Below, one piece after another: positions 12,780-26,975 of a DNA stretch of 64,000 nucleotides (positions within the stretch are counted from its first letter, which is position 1; every line of letters starts with the position of its first letter). The stretch spans positions 58,534,149 to 58,598,148 of the forward strand of contig OY978526.1 in NCBI GenBank assembly GCA_963854835.1, read 5' to 3'. The notes below the pieces were generated by a model. The model saw only the letters and a list, made by a program, of their open reading frames with translations. It was not told where the DNA came from and did no database searches. Source of the stretch: Megamerina dolium (Eukaryota > Arthropoda > Insecta > Diptera > Megamerinidae). A program made the translations under genes and the position numbers.

Positions 12780-12822
12780 TATATAAGCTGCCAGCTTACT
12801 GAAGGCAGTCGCATTTCAGTTG
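12780..12822 (+). promoter_or_regulatory. possible RNA polymerase II core promoter (TATA plus initiator)
   Basis: TATATAAG at 12780-12787 is followed by TTCAGTTG at 12815-12822, a good insect initiator match (TCAKTY) with the A at 12818. The spacing of about 38 bp is longer than the usual 25-31. Downstream are a 10-codon frame starting at 12955 that contains AATAAA, and a splice-acceptor-like TTTTATTTCAG at 13011-13021. It could be a decayed LTR or a non-coding first exon; I cannot find LTR ends. Low confidence. Confidence 0.3.
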
Positions 12823-13157
12823 TAAGTCTTGTTCTAAGTTGTGAAGTGTTAGCGTATAAGCAATTGTAAAATACTGCGTTCCTCCGAGGCCCTCCAGTAT
12901 TAGTGTAAAATTTTATTAGTAAAAAGTAAAGTAGTAAAGTAATTATAACTAAAAATGAAAAATACCAGGAATAAAGTGAAGACCTAAAAGCGCAAGTACA
13001 ATTAACCCTGTTTTATTTCAGCTAACCAGTGTTATAGTCTCGAAGGATATTTAGGAGCTTTGGTTTAGGTGCGAATTTTGTGCATTGCATCCATAAGTCT
13101 AGCCGTTAGGTATTTAGTGAGTGTTGTGGAAAAATATTACACAACAGTGTCAAGCTG

Positions 13158-13705
13158 TTTGCGTATGCCGATGATATTGACATAATCGGCATGAACATGT
13201 GAGCAGCTAGTGGAGCATTCCCAGAGTTGGAAAGATAGAGGGCAACACGAAGTACCTATTATCAACAAACAAAGAAATATATTGAAACCTAGCGTAGTTG
13301 ATAACTACGACTGGCCCTCTCTCGCGCAACGAAAACCACTCTCTACAACTCTCTCATCACGCCTGTCCCTATAAGATTTACGCAAGATCTTTGGACTTAT
13401 TTGAATATCGAATGAGCTGTATGCCGACACCGACTTAGTAAAGTGCATTAAAATTCAGCGACTGTGCTGGCTAGGTCATGTCGAGCGAATGTAAGAACAC
13501 ACTCCGGCTAAGAAGGTGTTATATTCAAAACCTGCTGGTAGACGACGCAGAAGAGGCAGTCCCAACCTTCGGTGGGAAAATTAAGTACTGGAGAGCCTAT
13601 CAGCGCTTGGCATCTATAACTGGATAGCGAAAGAAGAGTTGGCGGGCGAAGATTGCCAGATTCCAGATTCGGCCTAAATCAATTTTCGATTGTAATCGCC
13701 ACATA
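13158..13705 (+). pseudogene. RTE reverse transcriptase scrap
   Basis: Pieces of the RTE protein are present in order but with deletions and frameshifts: the catalytic VYADDIDIIGMN equivalent (AYADDIDIIGMN region at 13165-13198), the ATGTCGAGCGAATG stretch (LGHVERM), the basic GRRRRGSPNLRW equivalent near 13540-13580, and the 3' end TCGGCCTAAATCAATT with AAGTAAGTAG tail at 13672-13720. It is heavily eroded and non-functional. Confidence 0.75.
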
Positions 13706-13890
13706 AATTAATAAGTAAGTAGACAGAGATTTTTATATATTTTTTTTTTAATATTCCGACGAATTCGGTTGGGAAACACGACTGTTTATAATTTTATTAT
13801 ATTGAAAAATAGCGTAGTGCAGTTTTTTTACAGAAAACTAAAATGATAAATTTTCACATATGGAGGCGAAAAATGTACAATTTTAATGTT

Positions 13891-14254
13891 GTGTGGGTGC
13901 CGTAGCTCAGTGGTTAGTGTGTTCGCCTTCTGATCTGTAGGTCGTGGTTCAATCCCCGGCTGATGCATAACAAATTTAATATCGATAAGATTTTTCTTTC
14001 GAACGGTACCCACCTGTCGGCAAGCAATTGGCAATTCTTCCGACAGCAACAACTTGCCATGAAAAAGCTTCTTAAAGAACTCTGTGACAAAGCTCAGAAA
14101 AAGTGATGTCACAAGTGTTCTGCCGTTCGGAACCGGCTAAAATAAGTAGGTCCCTTCTAATATTGTCCAAAATTTAAGACGCACAACAGTAATGGAAGAG
14201 AAGCTCGGTCAATGAGCACTTTGGGGCTTTATGTGCCACATATTTATTTTTTTT
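13891..14254 (+). mobile_element. tRNA-derived SINE, copy 2 (complete, plus strand)
   Basis: This is the cleanest copy. A 10-bp target duplication TTTTAATGTT lies at 13881-13890 and 14255-14264. The head GGGTGCCG... contains an A box TAGCTCAGTGG (13903-13913) and a B box GGTTCAATCC (13946-13955), the internal RNA polymerase III promoter of tRNA genes. The anticodon-arm region pairs poorly, so I do not assign a parent tRNA. A unique body of about 290 bp follows, ending with GGGGCTTTATGTGCCACATA and a T-rich tail. It is not a tRNA gene, because the acceptor and anticodon stems do not close. Confidence 0.9.
13895..13967 (+). ncRNA. tRNA-like head of the SINE with A and B boxes
   Basis: This segment would drive RNA polymerase III transcription of the SINE: A box at 13903-13913 and B box at 13946-13955, about 32 nt apart, the spacing of a normal tRNA. 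The T-arm is only partly paired. It is probably a relic promoter rather than a functional tRNA. Confidence 0.7.
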
Positions 14255-14264
14255 TTTTAATGTT

Positions 14265-17229
<2,965 letters not shown>

Positions 17230-17231
17230 TA

Positions 17232-17914
17232 AAGGGTGTTTTTTTAGAGTTAAGGACTTTTCAAAAGTCATTTGTATGACTTAAGTTCTTCTCATTATTG
17301 GCTCAATAGACAATGTGAATGTGAAGACAATCCACAAGCAATTGTTCAGACACCATGACATCCACAAAAACTTAATGTTTGTTGCGGTTTATGGGCCGGT
17401 GGCATCATTGGTCCATAATTCTTTAAAAACGCCGCAACAACGTAACCATCAATGGCGATCGCTATATAGCTATGATAACTAATAATCTGATTCATTGTGT
17501 GGTACAACAAGACAGTCGATTTATTGAAGGAAACATTTTGCAACAACATAATCTCTCGAAATGGGCCTGTAAACTATTTTGCAAGATCATTCTATTTAAG
17601 ACTTCTAGACTATTTTTGTGGGGATATGTGAAAGGACTGGTTTATGCTGATAAACCAGCAACTTTAGATGAATTGCAAGCCAACATTGAGCGAACTATTG
17701 CCGAAATTAGTTTCTTGAAAAAGTAACTGTAAATTGGGTTTACAGATTACGCCACGTTCGAGCTAGCAGCGGCGACCATATGCCCAAAATCATATTCAAA
17801 CACTAATTGCATAAATGATCCTTCCAAAAAAGCCAATTTTTATTTCAGAATATTACATTTTTTATTTTTTTTTTTTCCAAATTTTAAAGTGCTTCACTCT
17901 AACAAAACACCCTG
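17232..17914 (+). mobile_element. deleted mariner-type element
   Basis: The ends are imperfect inverted repeats: AGGGTGTTTTTTTAGAGT from 17233 and, inward from 17913, AGGGTGTTTTGTTAGAGT. The interior retains a transposase C-terminal piece at about 17600-17720 on the plus strand: LFLWGYVKGLVYADKP, then a LDELQAN helix and the conserved NIERTIAEI. The second and third catalytic aspartates are lost or displaced. At about 0.68 kb it is a non-autonomous deletion derivative, and it belongs to neither of the two families above by sequence. Confidence 0.7.
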
Positions 17915-18334
17915 ATGTGCACATTTATAATTTTTCATTAATATTGTTTGAATATGTAGACAAACATTTGTGAAATTTCGTAAAGCCACAAAAAGGCATT
18001 CCATCATTCACATTTGTGTAGGCCAAAAGGAGTTCATTTTGTTTTTCAACTCTTTATTTATATGTGGGTGAGTATGTGAGTATTTTTTATGAGTAAAAAC
18101 AAATGATGAAGTAGATATATTTTTCTTTCTATATATTGAATATACTAACACAGTATACTGTATTACTCCTACGAGTAGCACTGATAGCCAATTAATTTTA
18201 TCGGTTCCTTCACACGTGCATATTATTTATAATAAATTTTCAAATAATTTAAATAAAGTATGATATTATACGTTTAGGTTATTAGTCGTATTATCATTAT
18301 TAATAATAATAAATATAATAAAGTTATTTCTTTC

Positions 18335-18770
18335 AAAACTTTTAATGCAGTTCTGACACTGTCTGTAATACATATCAGTTCTTTCCACGATCATGAGTAA
18401 GCACAATCAACAAATGTACATTTCCCTCTTATTTATTAAGCAAATTTTTTTTTGTCTCATATATGTAAACTTGCTACATATTTGTAAAAATCTCAACGTA
18501 ATCACGATCACGCACAGCAAACAAATTTTGATTAATCAAAATCATATTATGTTTTATTAATTTATTATCACACGAATAACAATGCTTTTACTAAACGTCA
18601 GTAATATCACAGACACCAGCGATGACGACTATGACGACGTTAAATGCAAATAAATTAGCCATTCAAATATATTTGTTCGGATGACCGCAAGTAAAAAATA
18701 TTAAATACACATAAATATACATAATTTATGTAGGCTTAATTATCCTCAGATCGAGCATGGAGATATGTAC
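18335..18770 (+). repeat. unclassified dispersed repeat R, copy 1
   Basis: This block of about 435 bp recurs in the same orientation at 33838-34315. Shared landmarks are TTAATGCAGTTCTGACACTG near the start, GACGACTATGACGACGTTAA in the middle and CATGGAGATATGT near the end. It contains no frame of note, no clear inverted ends and no tRNA boxes. I cannot assign it to a transposon class. Confidence 0.8.
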
Positions 18771-19214
18771 ATTACATTACAAACTACATAGAACTGGCAC
18801 ACAACTCTTCAGTTGGATACCAACATACAAACACAAATATGTAACACAAATCAATACTCCAAATGACTCTCATTCTTTAAATAAATACATATTCAATATG
18901 TACTATCTACGAGTACCAACTTACTCCCACAATGTATAGCAAATGTGGGTATGCGATTTAACGCAAACGAACGAACGAACAAACTACCATTAATTGTACT
19001 TTTATTGTAATTACTTCAATAACAAATGGCTCCTATAGAATTCTTGCTGACACTATAAGCTTTCACATTAACACACGTATGCATACACTAATGTACTCAT
19101 AAAGTTTTCACTTTTTTCACAACAGCTCAAGTTCAATAATAAATACACTATGTTGAAAAAAGTCTGCGACACTACTCGTATGTACAGTAGTCTGAAAATT
19201 ATATTTAAAAATAT

Positions 19215-19975
19215 AATTTTATACGCGAAAATATAAAGCTATCGTACTAAACCTTGGTATAAAAAATTGAAGAATTAAAAAATTGGCAAAATCCAATTAA
19301 GGAGGGGATAAGGGATAAGCAGATTCGGAAAATCGATTTTTTTCTTTTTCATTTTCCAAGACAACGAGATTGCTGCCGGGAACGTACTTTATGGACTTGG
19401 GATCGATGATTCAGTGTAAGTTACAAACAAAATTTTTTTTCTCACTTTTTGAGAAAAAAAAACTTCAAAAGTGTTTTTCTGAAAACCAATTTTTCGAAGT
19501 CCATGAACACGATCCTACAAAATCTACTCGACCGATTCTTTTCAAACTCGAAATATACTTTCTTGGTATAAAATGCCTCCCCCTTCCGTTATTTACATTT
19601 TTCTATTTTTATATTAAGGTAGTTTGTCACCTAAAAATGCTCTGTCACCGGCTTATTTTTCAATATTCAATTCCGAAAATTTAACTAAATATTCTCTAGA
19701 TGATGCTTTATAATATTAAAAAAAAGTTTGAATAAATTTGCTTAAACTCTATCTCCGTAAAAAATCAGAGAAAAAGTGTTTTTATTTCAAATTATCCCTT
19801 ACTCACCCCTTAAAACCATATCTACCTACCCTACCAAAGTATGTTGTTGAAGAAATGAATTAAAAATTTGAGCGTGAAAATATAAAGCCATCAATATAAA
19901 ATTTGGTATTTCAAAATTATATTATCATTAAATTAAGGCTTTAAAAAATTGGCGAAATCGGATGAAATCTAAATC
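19215..19975. repeat. weak pair of direct repeats, unclassified
   Basis: Two related blocks of about 80 bp begin near 19222 and 19873, each with GCGAAAATATAAAGC (one base different in the second) and, further on, AAAAAATTGGC. The region between holds no gene I recognise. It may be one old element with repeated ends. Confidence 0.35.
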
Positions 19976-20501
19976 AACTGAAAACCCCCCATACATATAT
20001 ATGCTTCGGTAAAGTAAAGCCACACACTGTATTGTTTCATTGGTTGGAATTTATGTTTATGTGAAACCCCACAAGTGTTGTTGTAATATTGTTAATGTTA
20101 CTATCATATGAATTTAATGAATTTATGGTATTGAACGGTAAAATAAATCATTTAATTCAAATGAAAAAAGTGCAACTCGAAGCAAACAACTAATTATAGT
20201 CACATACTGAAAATAACATTTATGACTTTTGAAATTATACAACTGATCCACTGTGCAATACGATCAGGGGTAGACTGAGAGAGAGACTAAAAAAGTTGAA
20301 CCTCAGTAAAAACATTCCATATGAAAATTTTTGCCGTTGGCATGTTGACTCTTCAAGTTGAAAATTATTTAACAATAACACTCGCACCTTAATAATAATA
20401 TTGGGTGATAAATTAATTTAAATTGATTAGGATAGACACATAGACGGCGATGGCAAACTTTGACAAATGATAATGCCATGTGTTAATGTGAGAGCGTGAA
20501 T

Positions 20502-20536
20502 GTACGTATTTTCGTATTAGTACGAAAATATCGTAC
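20502..20536. repeat. near-perfect hairpin with one bulge
   Basis: GTACGTATTTTCGTA (20502-20516) pairs with TACGAAAATATCGTAC (20521-20536) apart from one extra base in the right arm; the loop is TTAG. No transposon ends accompany it. Confidence 0.75.
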
Positions 20537-20666
20537 TAACTAAATGGCTACCAATAGCAAAAATTAACGATTTGGTTGAAAATGTTTAAATTTTTTTTCT
20601 ATTCGCTTCACCAAACTATATACCACCACCCTATAAAATTTTGATATTGTATTTTGATTTCTTTTT

Positions 20667-22252
20667 ATACCCTGCATAATGCAATATGCATGGTATATTC
20701 ATTTCGGTCAGATGTTTGTGTCCACTTGAAGGAATCTCCGGAGATATAGACATAGATATATATTCGTGATCAGCGTCGATTAAATTTTCGATTTAACGAT
20801 GTCCGTCCGTCCGTCCGTCCGTCCGTCCGTCCGTCTGTCTGTCACCTGGCTGGTTCGCACGATAACTTGAGTAAATATTGAGCTATTTCGATGAAATTTG
20901 GCATAAGTAATCTATGATCCAAGAGTACGGAGGGGATTGATATTGGGCATGATCGGTCAATAACCACGCCCACACCAAGCATTCAAAGCGACTAACCTCG
21001 AAATTTTCAAAATCTTTAACTTGCTATAACTCACATAATATACGACTTGGGACAACAATATTTGGGACATAGACTTATATTATACTACTATATAACGTCG
21101 CCAAAAGTGGTTGAGCCACGCCTACTTTTTAGCGTAGCTCTCATACAAAGTGTCTGTACTTCTTTTAAATTGAAACAGCTGTAACTTCTACAATCTTCTG
21201 TCCATAATAACCATAATTGACACTTAGATTAATATGGTAGTCGGAAATAATCTGGCAGAAAATCAGTGTGCCACGCCCACTGCTTTTTGGGTCTCCCATA
21301 CAAAGTTGCGGAAATTAAAAAAAATGTTACCGGTTATAACTTGCAAACTATTCAGCGTAGAATAACGAGATTTAAGGTGTGGATTAGTATTGTACAAGCA
21401 ACTAGGCTCACAGAAAATGGGCGCACCACGCCCAGTGTTTATCGTAGCCCCCATACAAATTTTAAATTGAAACAGCTGTAACTTCGGCAATCTTCTGTCT
21501 AGAATAACCATAATTGACACTTAAATTAATATCGTAGTCGGCAAAAATCTGGCAGAAAATCAGTGTGCCACGCCCATTCCTTCATGGGTCTCCCATACAA
21601 AGTCGAGTGAATTAAACTAAAATTTTAAGCTCCATAGCTTACAAACCATTTAGCCTAGGACAACGAGACTTAGGGTATGGATTAGTATTGTACGAGCAAC
21701 TAGGCTCACAGAAAATGGGCGCACCACGCCCAGTGTTTATCGTAGGCCCCATACAAATTTTAAATTGAAACAGCTGTAACTTAGGCAATCTTATGTCTAC
21801 TATAACCATAATTGACACTTAAATTAATATCGTAGTCGGAAATAATCTGGCGAATCAGCGTACCACGCCCACTTCTTATTGGGGCTCCCATACAAAGTTG
21901 AGGAAATTAAACAAAAATGTTAACCACCATAACTTAGAAACTATTCAACTTAGGACACCAAATTTAAGGTGTGGATTAACATTGAAAAATTAATTGGATT
22001 TACTAGAAAGTGGTAAGCCACGCCCACTTTTTATATAGCTCCCATACTAAGCCTCGGAATTACCTTAAAATCCTTTTACTTCGTCAAAGTCAACCATATT
22101 TCGGGTGTAAATTAGTAGTATATGCAAAAATTGTTTCTCGAAAAGTGGAAATAAAAGAAAAGTTGGATATTCGAGTAAACTTTTTATATATAAATCTACA
22201 TATGCAGGGTATAGTTTGGTCGGCCCCAGCCGACTGTAAGGAGATTTTTTTT
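20667..22252 (+). mobile_element. mini-me/DINE-like (helentron-type) element 2
   Basis: It begins TATACCCTGCAT and carries the (GTCC)n/(GTCY)n core at 20802-20842. Near the 3' end is the reverse complement of its own start, ATGCAGGGTATA (22202-22213), then the hairpin GTCGGC-CCCA-GCCGAC (22219-22234) and GTAAGGAGATTTTT. A 5' terminal sequence repeated inverted just before a 3' hairpin, with no target duplication, is the layout of helentrons and their DINE derivatives. The centre is built of dimeric units of about 297 bp. No enzyme is encoded. Confidence 0.78.
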
Positions 22253-23174
<922 letters not shown>

Positions 23175-23304
23175 TTTTACAATTTCTTTATTTATTGAAT
23201 CTATTCCTAAAAAATCTAACAATCAGTTTTAAAATCTTAATCTAATTCAACAACAGTAGCTCCTTATTATCTAGAGCAATGTTTTTTGTACGATGCTCTT
23301 CTTT

Positions 23305-25031
23305 TTATTGGAAGGCTGGCAGGTCCTTTCTCCGATGACGCGAAGTATAGCAGGTATTGAGCAAGGTTCTTGCTAGTGTGTTTGGATGTCTTCGTAATCT
23401 TCTAGTATATTTTTGTCTAGTATTTTTAACTTCAATTTCTACCATTGGGATATTTAAGTCATTGTGTATACATTCATTTCTAATATACCATGGTGCACCA
23501 GTTATCATCCTTAACATTTTAGACTGAGATTTCTGTATGATTTCAATATTGCTATTACTAGTGTTCTCCAAATTGGCTTTATTATGCTGTTGTACAGTAG
23601 GACTTTGTATTTCAAGTTTAATGGGAATCTGAAATTGATGAGCCAGTGTAGACAAGAAGCTTTTAATTTCATCTGAGTTCTTTTTGCTTTGATGTGCTTG
23701 CGCCAAGTAAGCCGTCTAACTAAGTGTATCCCTAGGTAGGTGACTTCATTTGTATGAGTTATGGCGACATTATTTAGTGTAACTGTCGGGCATGTGCTTT
23801 TGTTAAGTGTGAACGTTACATGTATACATTTGACCTCATTAACTTTTATGCGCCAGTTTTCATTCCATTTTTCAACAAGTACTAAATGCTCCCCTAAATC
23901 TGTGGATGCCTTAATTGAGTTTCGATTACGGCTTAGAATAGCAGTATCGTCAGCAAATGTAGATGTCAACAACCGTGCATCTGTTGGTCGATCGGAAGTA
24001 TATAATGCATATAGAATGGGGCCAAGAACGCTACCTTGTGGAACTCCGGCTTTGATATTGAATTCTTCTGTGGAAAAGTCTTTATATTTTACAACAAAAC
24101 GACGGTTATCTAGGTATGATTCCAGTATTTGGTGGGAGCTTTCTGGTAGAAGTTTTCTTATTTTATACTTTAGCCCTTCATGCCACACTCTATCAAATGC
24201 CTGAGCAACATCGAGGAATATAGCTGAACAATACTCTTTGTATTCAAATGCTTTCCGTATCTCATTGGTAATTCTGTTGACCTGCTCGATTGTGTTTTTC
24301 GCGAAATCCAAATCGGTGCTGAGGAATTATGTCACGTTCTTCAAGATGAGGTCTGAGTTTGGCTAACAGCAGTTTTTCAAATAATTTTGAGAGACATGGT
24401 AGCAAGCTTATGGGTCTGTATGATGACGGCAATGTTTTATCTTTTCCTAGCTTTAAGATCATTGTTACTTGTTTTTTTTTCCATTGGTTAGGAACGTAGC
24501 AAAGTTTTAGCATTGCATTAAACAAAACCACAAAAATAATACAGCTGCCGTTGGAATTTCAATTAGCATTTTACTTAAGCATTAGTACTTAATAATCTCG
24601 TTGATTTCTTTGGATGATATTTTGAGGGGAGTGAAGCCACTAGTTGCAGTGCTATGTGGAGGGATTCGAAAGTCGTTTGCAGGCGGATTGGGCTGGAACA
24701 CATTACATAAATGTATAGATAATGTATAGTCCTAGCTTGTCAAAGAATTCTTTAAATACCTTTTCGGTTATTGAAAATCGTGGTGGACAGTACACAGCTG
24801 AGAGTGTTATATTGTTGTTAAGGCATTGTAGACATATTGAAGTAGCTTGTAAGTAGTTTCTTGAATATTCTTCAAAAGAATAATGTTTAATTCTGCTTCT
24901 AATGAGAATGCCTGTGCCACCATGTACTTTGCCGTCAGGGTGGTTTGTGCTATAGAATGTGTATCCTGGTATATTGAAGTTGTACTTGGTTGTAAGGTGT
25001 GTTTCAGCTAGAAGCATTACATCAACATTTT
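23305..25031 (-). pseudogene. LINE ORF2 (endonuclease and reverse transcriptase), broken
   Basis: The right-hand part encodes the end of the first and the next motifs of an APE-type endonuclease (VDVMLLAETHLTTKY, GGTGILIRSRIKH, SAVYCPPRFSITE). A deletion of roughly 260 codons then removes the catalytic GDFNAKHTHWG and SDHSP region found in other copies. The left part is reverse transcriptase: SYRPISLLPCLSKLFEKLL, a frameshift near 24290, DVAQAFDRVWHEGL, AGVPQGSVLGP and the catalytic TFADDTAIL. A further frameshift near 23560-23600 separates the C-terminal domain (LRMITGAPWYIRNECIHNDLNIP). The first codons lie to the right of the DINE insertion, at 26899-26979. It is non-functional. Confidence 0.85.
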
Positions 25032-26898
25032 TATACCCTGCATAATGCAATATGCATGGTATATTCATTTCGGTCAGATGTTTGTGTCCACTTGAAGGAA
25101 TCTCCGGAGATATAGACATGGATATATATTCGTGATCAGCGTCGATTAAATTTTCGATTTAACGATGTCCGTCCGTCCGTCCGTCTGTCTGTCACCTGGC
25201 TGGTTCGCACGATAACTTGAGTAAATATTGAGCTATTTCGATGAAATTTGGCAAAGTAATCTATGATCCAAGGGTACGGAGGGGATTGATATTGGGCATG
25301 ATCGGTCAATAACCACGCCCACACCAAGCATTCAAAGCGACTAACCTCGAAATTTTCAAAATCTTTAACTTGCTATAACTCACATAATATACCACTTGGG
25401 ACAACAATATTTTGCACATAGAGTTATATTATACTACTATATAACCTCGCCAAAATTGGGTGAGCCACGCCTACTTTCTAGCGTAGCTCCCATACAAAGT
25501 GTCTGTACTTCTTTTAAATTGAAACTGCTGTAACTTCTACAATTTTCTGTCTAGAATAACCATAATTGACACTTAGATTAACACGGCAGTCAGAAATAAT
25601 ATGGCAAAAAATCAATGTGCCACGCCCACTCCTTTTTGGGTCTCCCATACAAAGTTGCGGAAATTAAAAAAAATGTTACCGGTTATAACTTGCAAACTAT
25701 TCAGCGTAGAATAACGAGATTTAAGGTGTGGATTACTATTGTACAAGCAACTAGGCTCACAGAAAATGGGCGCACCACGCCCACTGTTTATCGTAGCCCC
25801 CATACAAATTTTAAATTGAAACAGCTGTAACTTCGACAATCTTCTGTCTAGAATAACCATAATTGACACTTAAATTAATATCGTAGTCGGCAAAAATCTG
25901 GCAGAAAATCAGTGTGCCACGCCCACTCTTTCATGAGTCTCCCATACAAAGTCAAGGGAATTAAAAAAAATGTTACCGGTTATAACTTGCAAACTATTCA
26001 GCGTAGAATAACGAGATTTAAGGTGTGGATTAGTATTGCACGAGCAACTAGGCTCGCAGAAAATGGGCGCACCACGCCCACTGTTTATCGTAGCCCCCAT
26101 ACAAATTTTAAATTGAAACAGCTGTAACTTCGGCAATCTTCTGTCTAGAATAACCATAATTGACACTTAAATTAATATCGTAGGCGGAAAAATTCTGGCG
26201 AAAAATCAGTGTGCCACGCCCACTCCTTCATGGGTCTACCATACAAAGTCGAGTGAATTAAACTAAAATTTTAAGCTCCATAGCTTACAAACCATTTAGC
26301 CTAGGACAACGAGACTTAGGGTATGGATTAGTATTGTACGAGCAACTAGGCTCACAGAAAATGGGCGCAACACGCCCGCTGTTTATCGTAGCCCCCATAC
26401 AAATTTTAAATTGAAACAGCTGTAACTTAGGCAATCTTATGTCTACAATAACCATAATTGACACTTAAATTAATATCGTAGTCGGAAATAATTTGGCGAA
26501 AAATCAGCGTACCACGCCCACTTCTTATTGGGGCTCCCATACAAAGTTGAGGAAATTAAACAAAAATGTTAACCACCATAACTTAGAAACTATTCAACGT
26601 AGGACACCAAATTTAAGGTGTGGATTAATATTGAAAAATTAATTGGATTTACTAGAAAGTGGTAAGCCACGCCCACTTTTTATATAGCTCCCATACTAAG
26701 CCTCGGAATTATCTAAAAATCCTTTTACTTCGTCAAAGTCAACCATATTTCGGGTGTAAATTAGTAGTATATGCAAAAATTGTTTCTCGAAAAGTGGAAA
26801 TAAAAGAAAAGTTGGATATTCGAGTAAACTTTTTATATATAAATCTACATATGCAGGGTATAGTTTGGTCGGCCCCAGCCGACTGTAAGGAGATTTTT
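25032..26898 (+). mobile_element. mini-me/DINE-like (helentron-type) element 3, inserted in LINE copy a
   Basis: This is the best preserved copy. It has a 5' end TATACCCTGCAT, a (GTCC)n/(GTCT)n core at 25167-25191, a subterminal inverted copy ATGCAGGGTATA at 26851-26862 and a 3' hairpin GTCGGC-CCCA-GCCGAC at 26868-26883. CCACGCC boxes recur at 25313, 25465, 25620, 25775, 25917, 26072, 26214, 26370 (mutated), 26512 and 26667, mostly alternating 155 and 142 bp apart, so the repeat unit is a 297-bp dimer. It sits in a run of five T of the LINE. Short 71-residue frames in each unit are a by-product of the repeat and vary at many residues, so I do not call them genes. Confidence 0.82.
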
Positions 26899-26975
26899 AC
26901 TATCTAAGAAATGCTTTAGTTCAATTTTGTGGTTATTAATACCGTTTGCATTCCAGAAGTAGATCTTAAGGACAC

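Noticed and set aside
13895..13967. A functional tRNA gene
   Set aside because: A and B boxes are good but the acceptor and anticodon stems do not pair and the sequence is the head of a repeated SINE.
13828..14112. 94-residue minus-strand frame across the SINE
   Set aside because: It reads the SINE's complement, including the tRNA-like head; the same frame recurs in part at 42248 because the SINE is repeated.
19370..19684. 104-residue plus-strand frame
   Set aside because: Phenylalanine-rich translation of T-rich DNA within an old repeat; no domain recognised.
25615..26127. Conserved 71-residue frames (MCHAHSF...) repeated in the DINE-like elements, and their antisense partners
   Set aside because: They follow the 297-bp repeat unit, occur on both strands, and differ between adjacent units at many amino-acid-changing positions, so there is no sign of coding selection.
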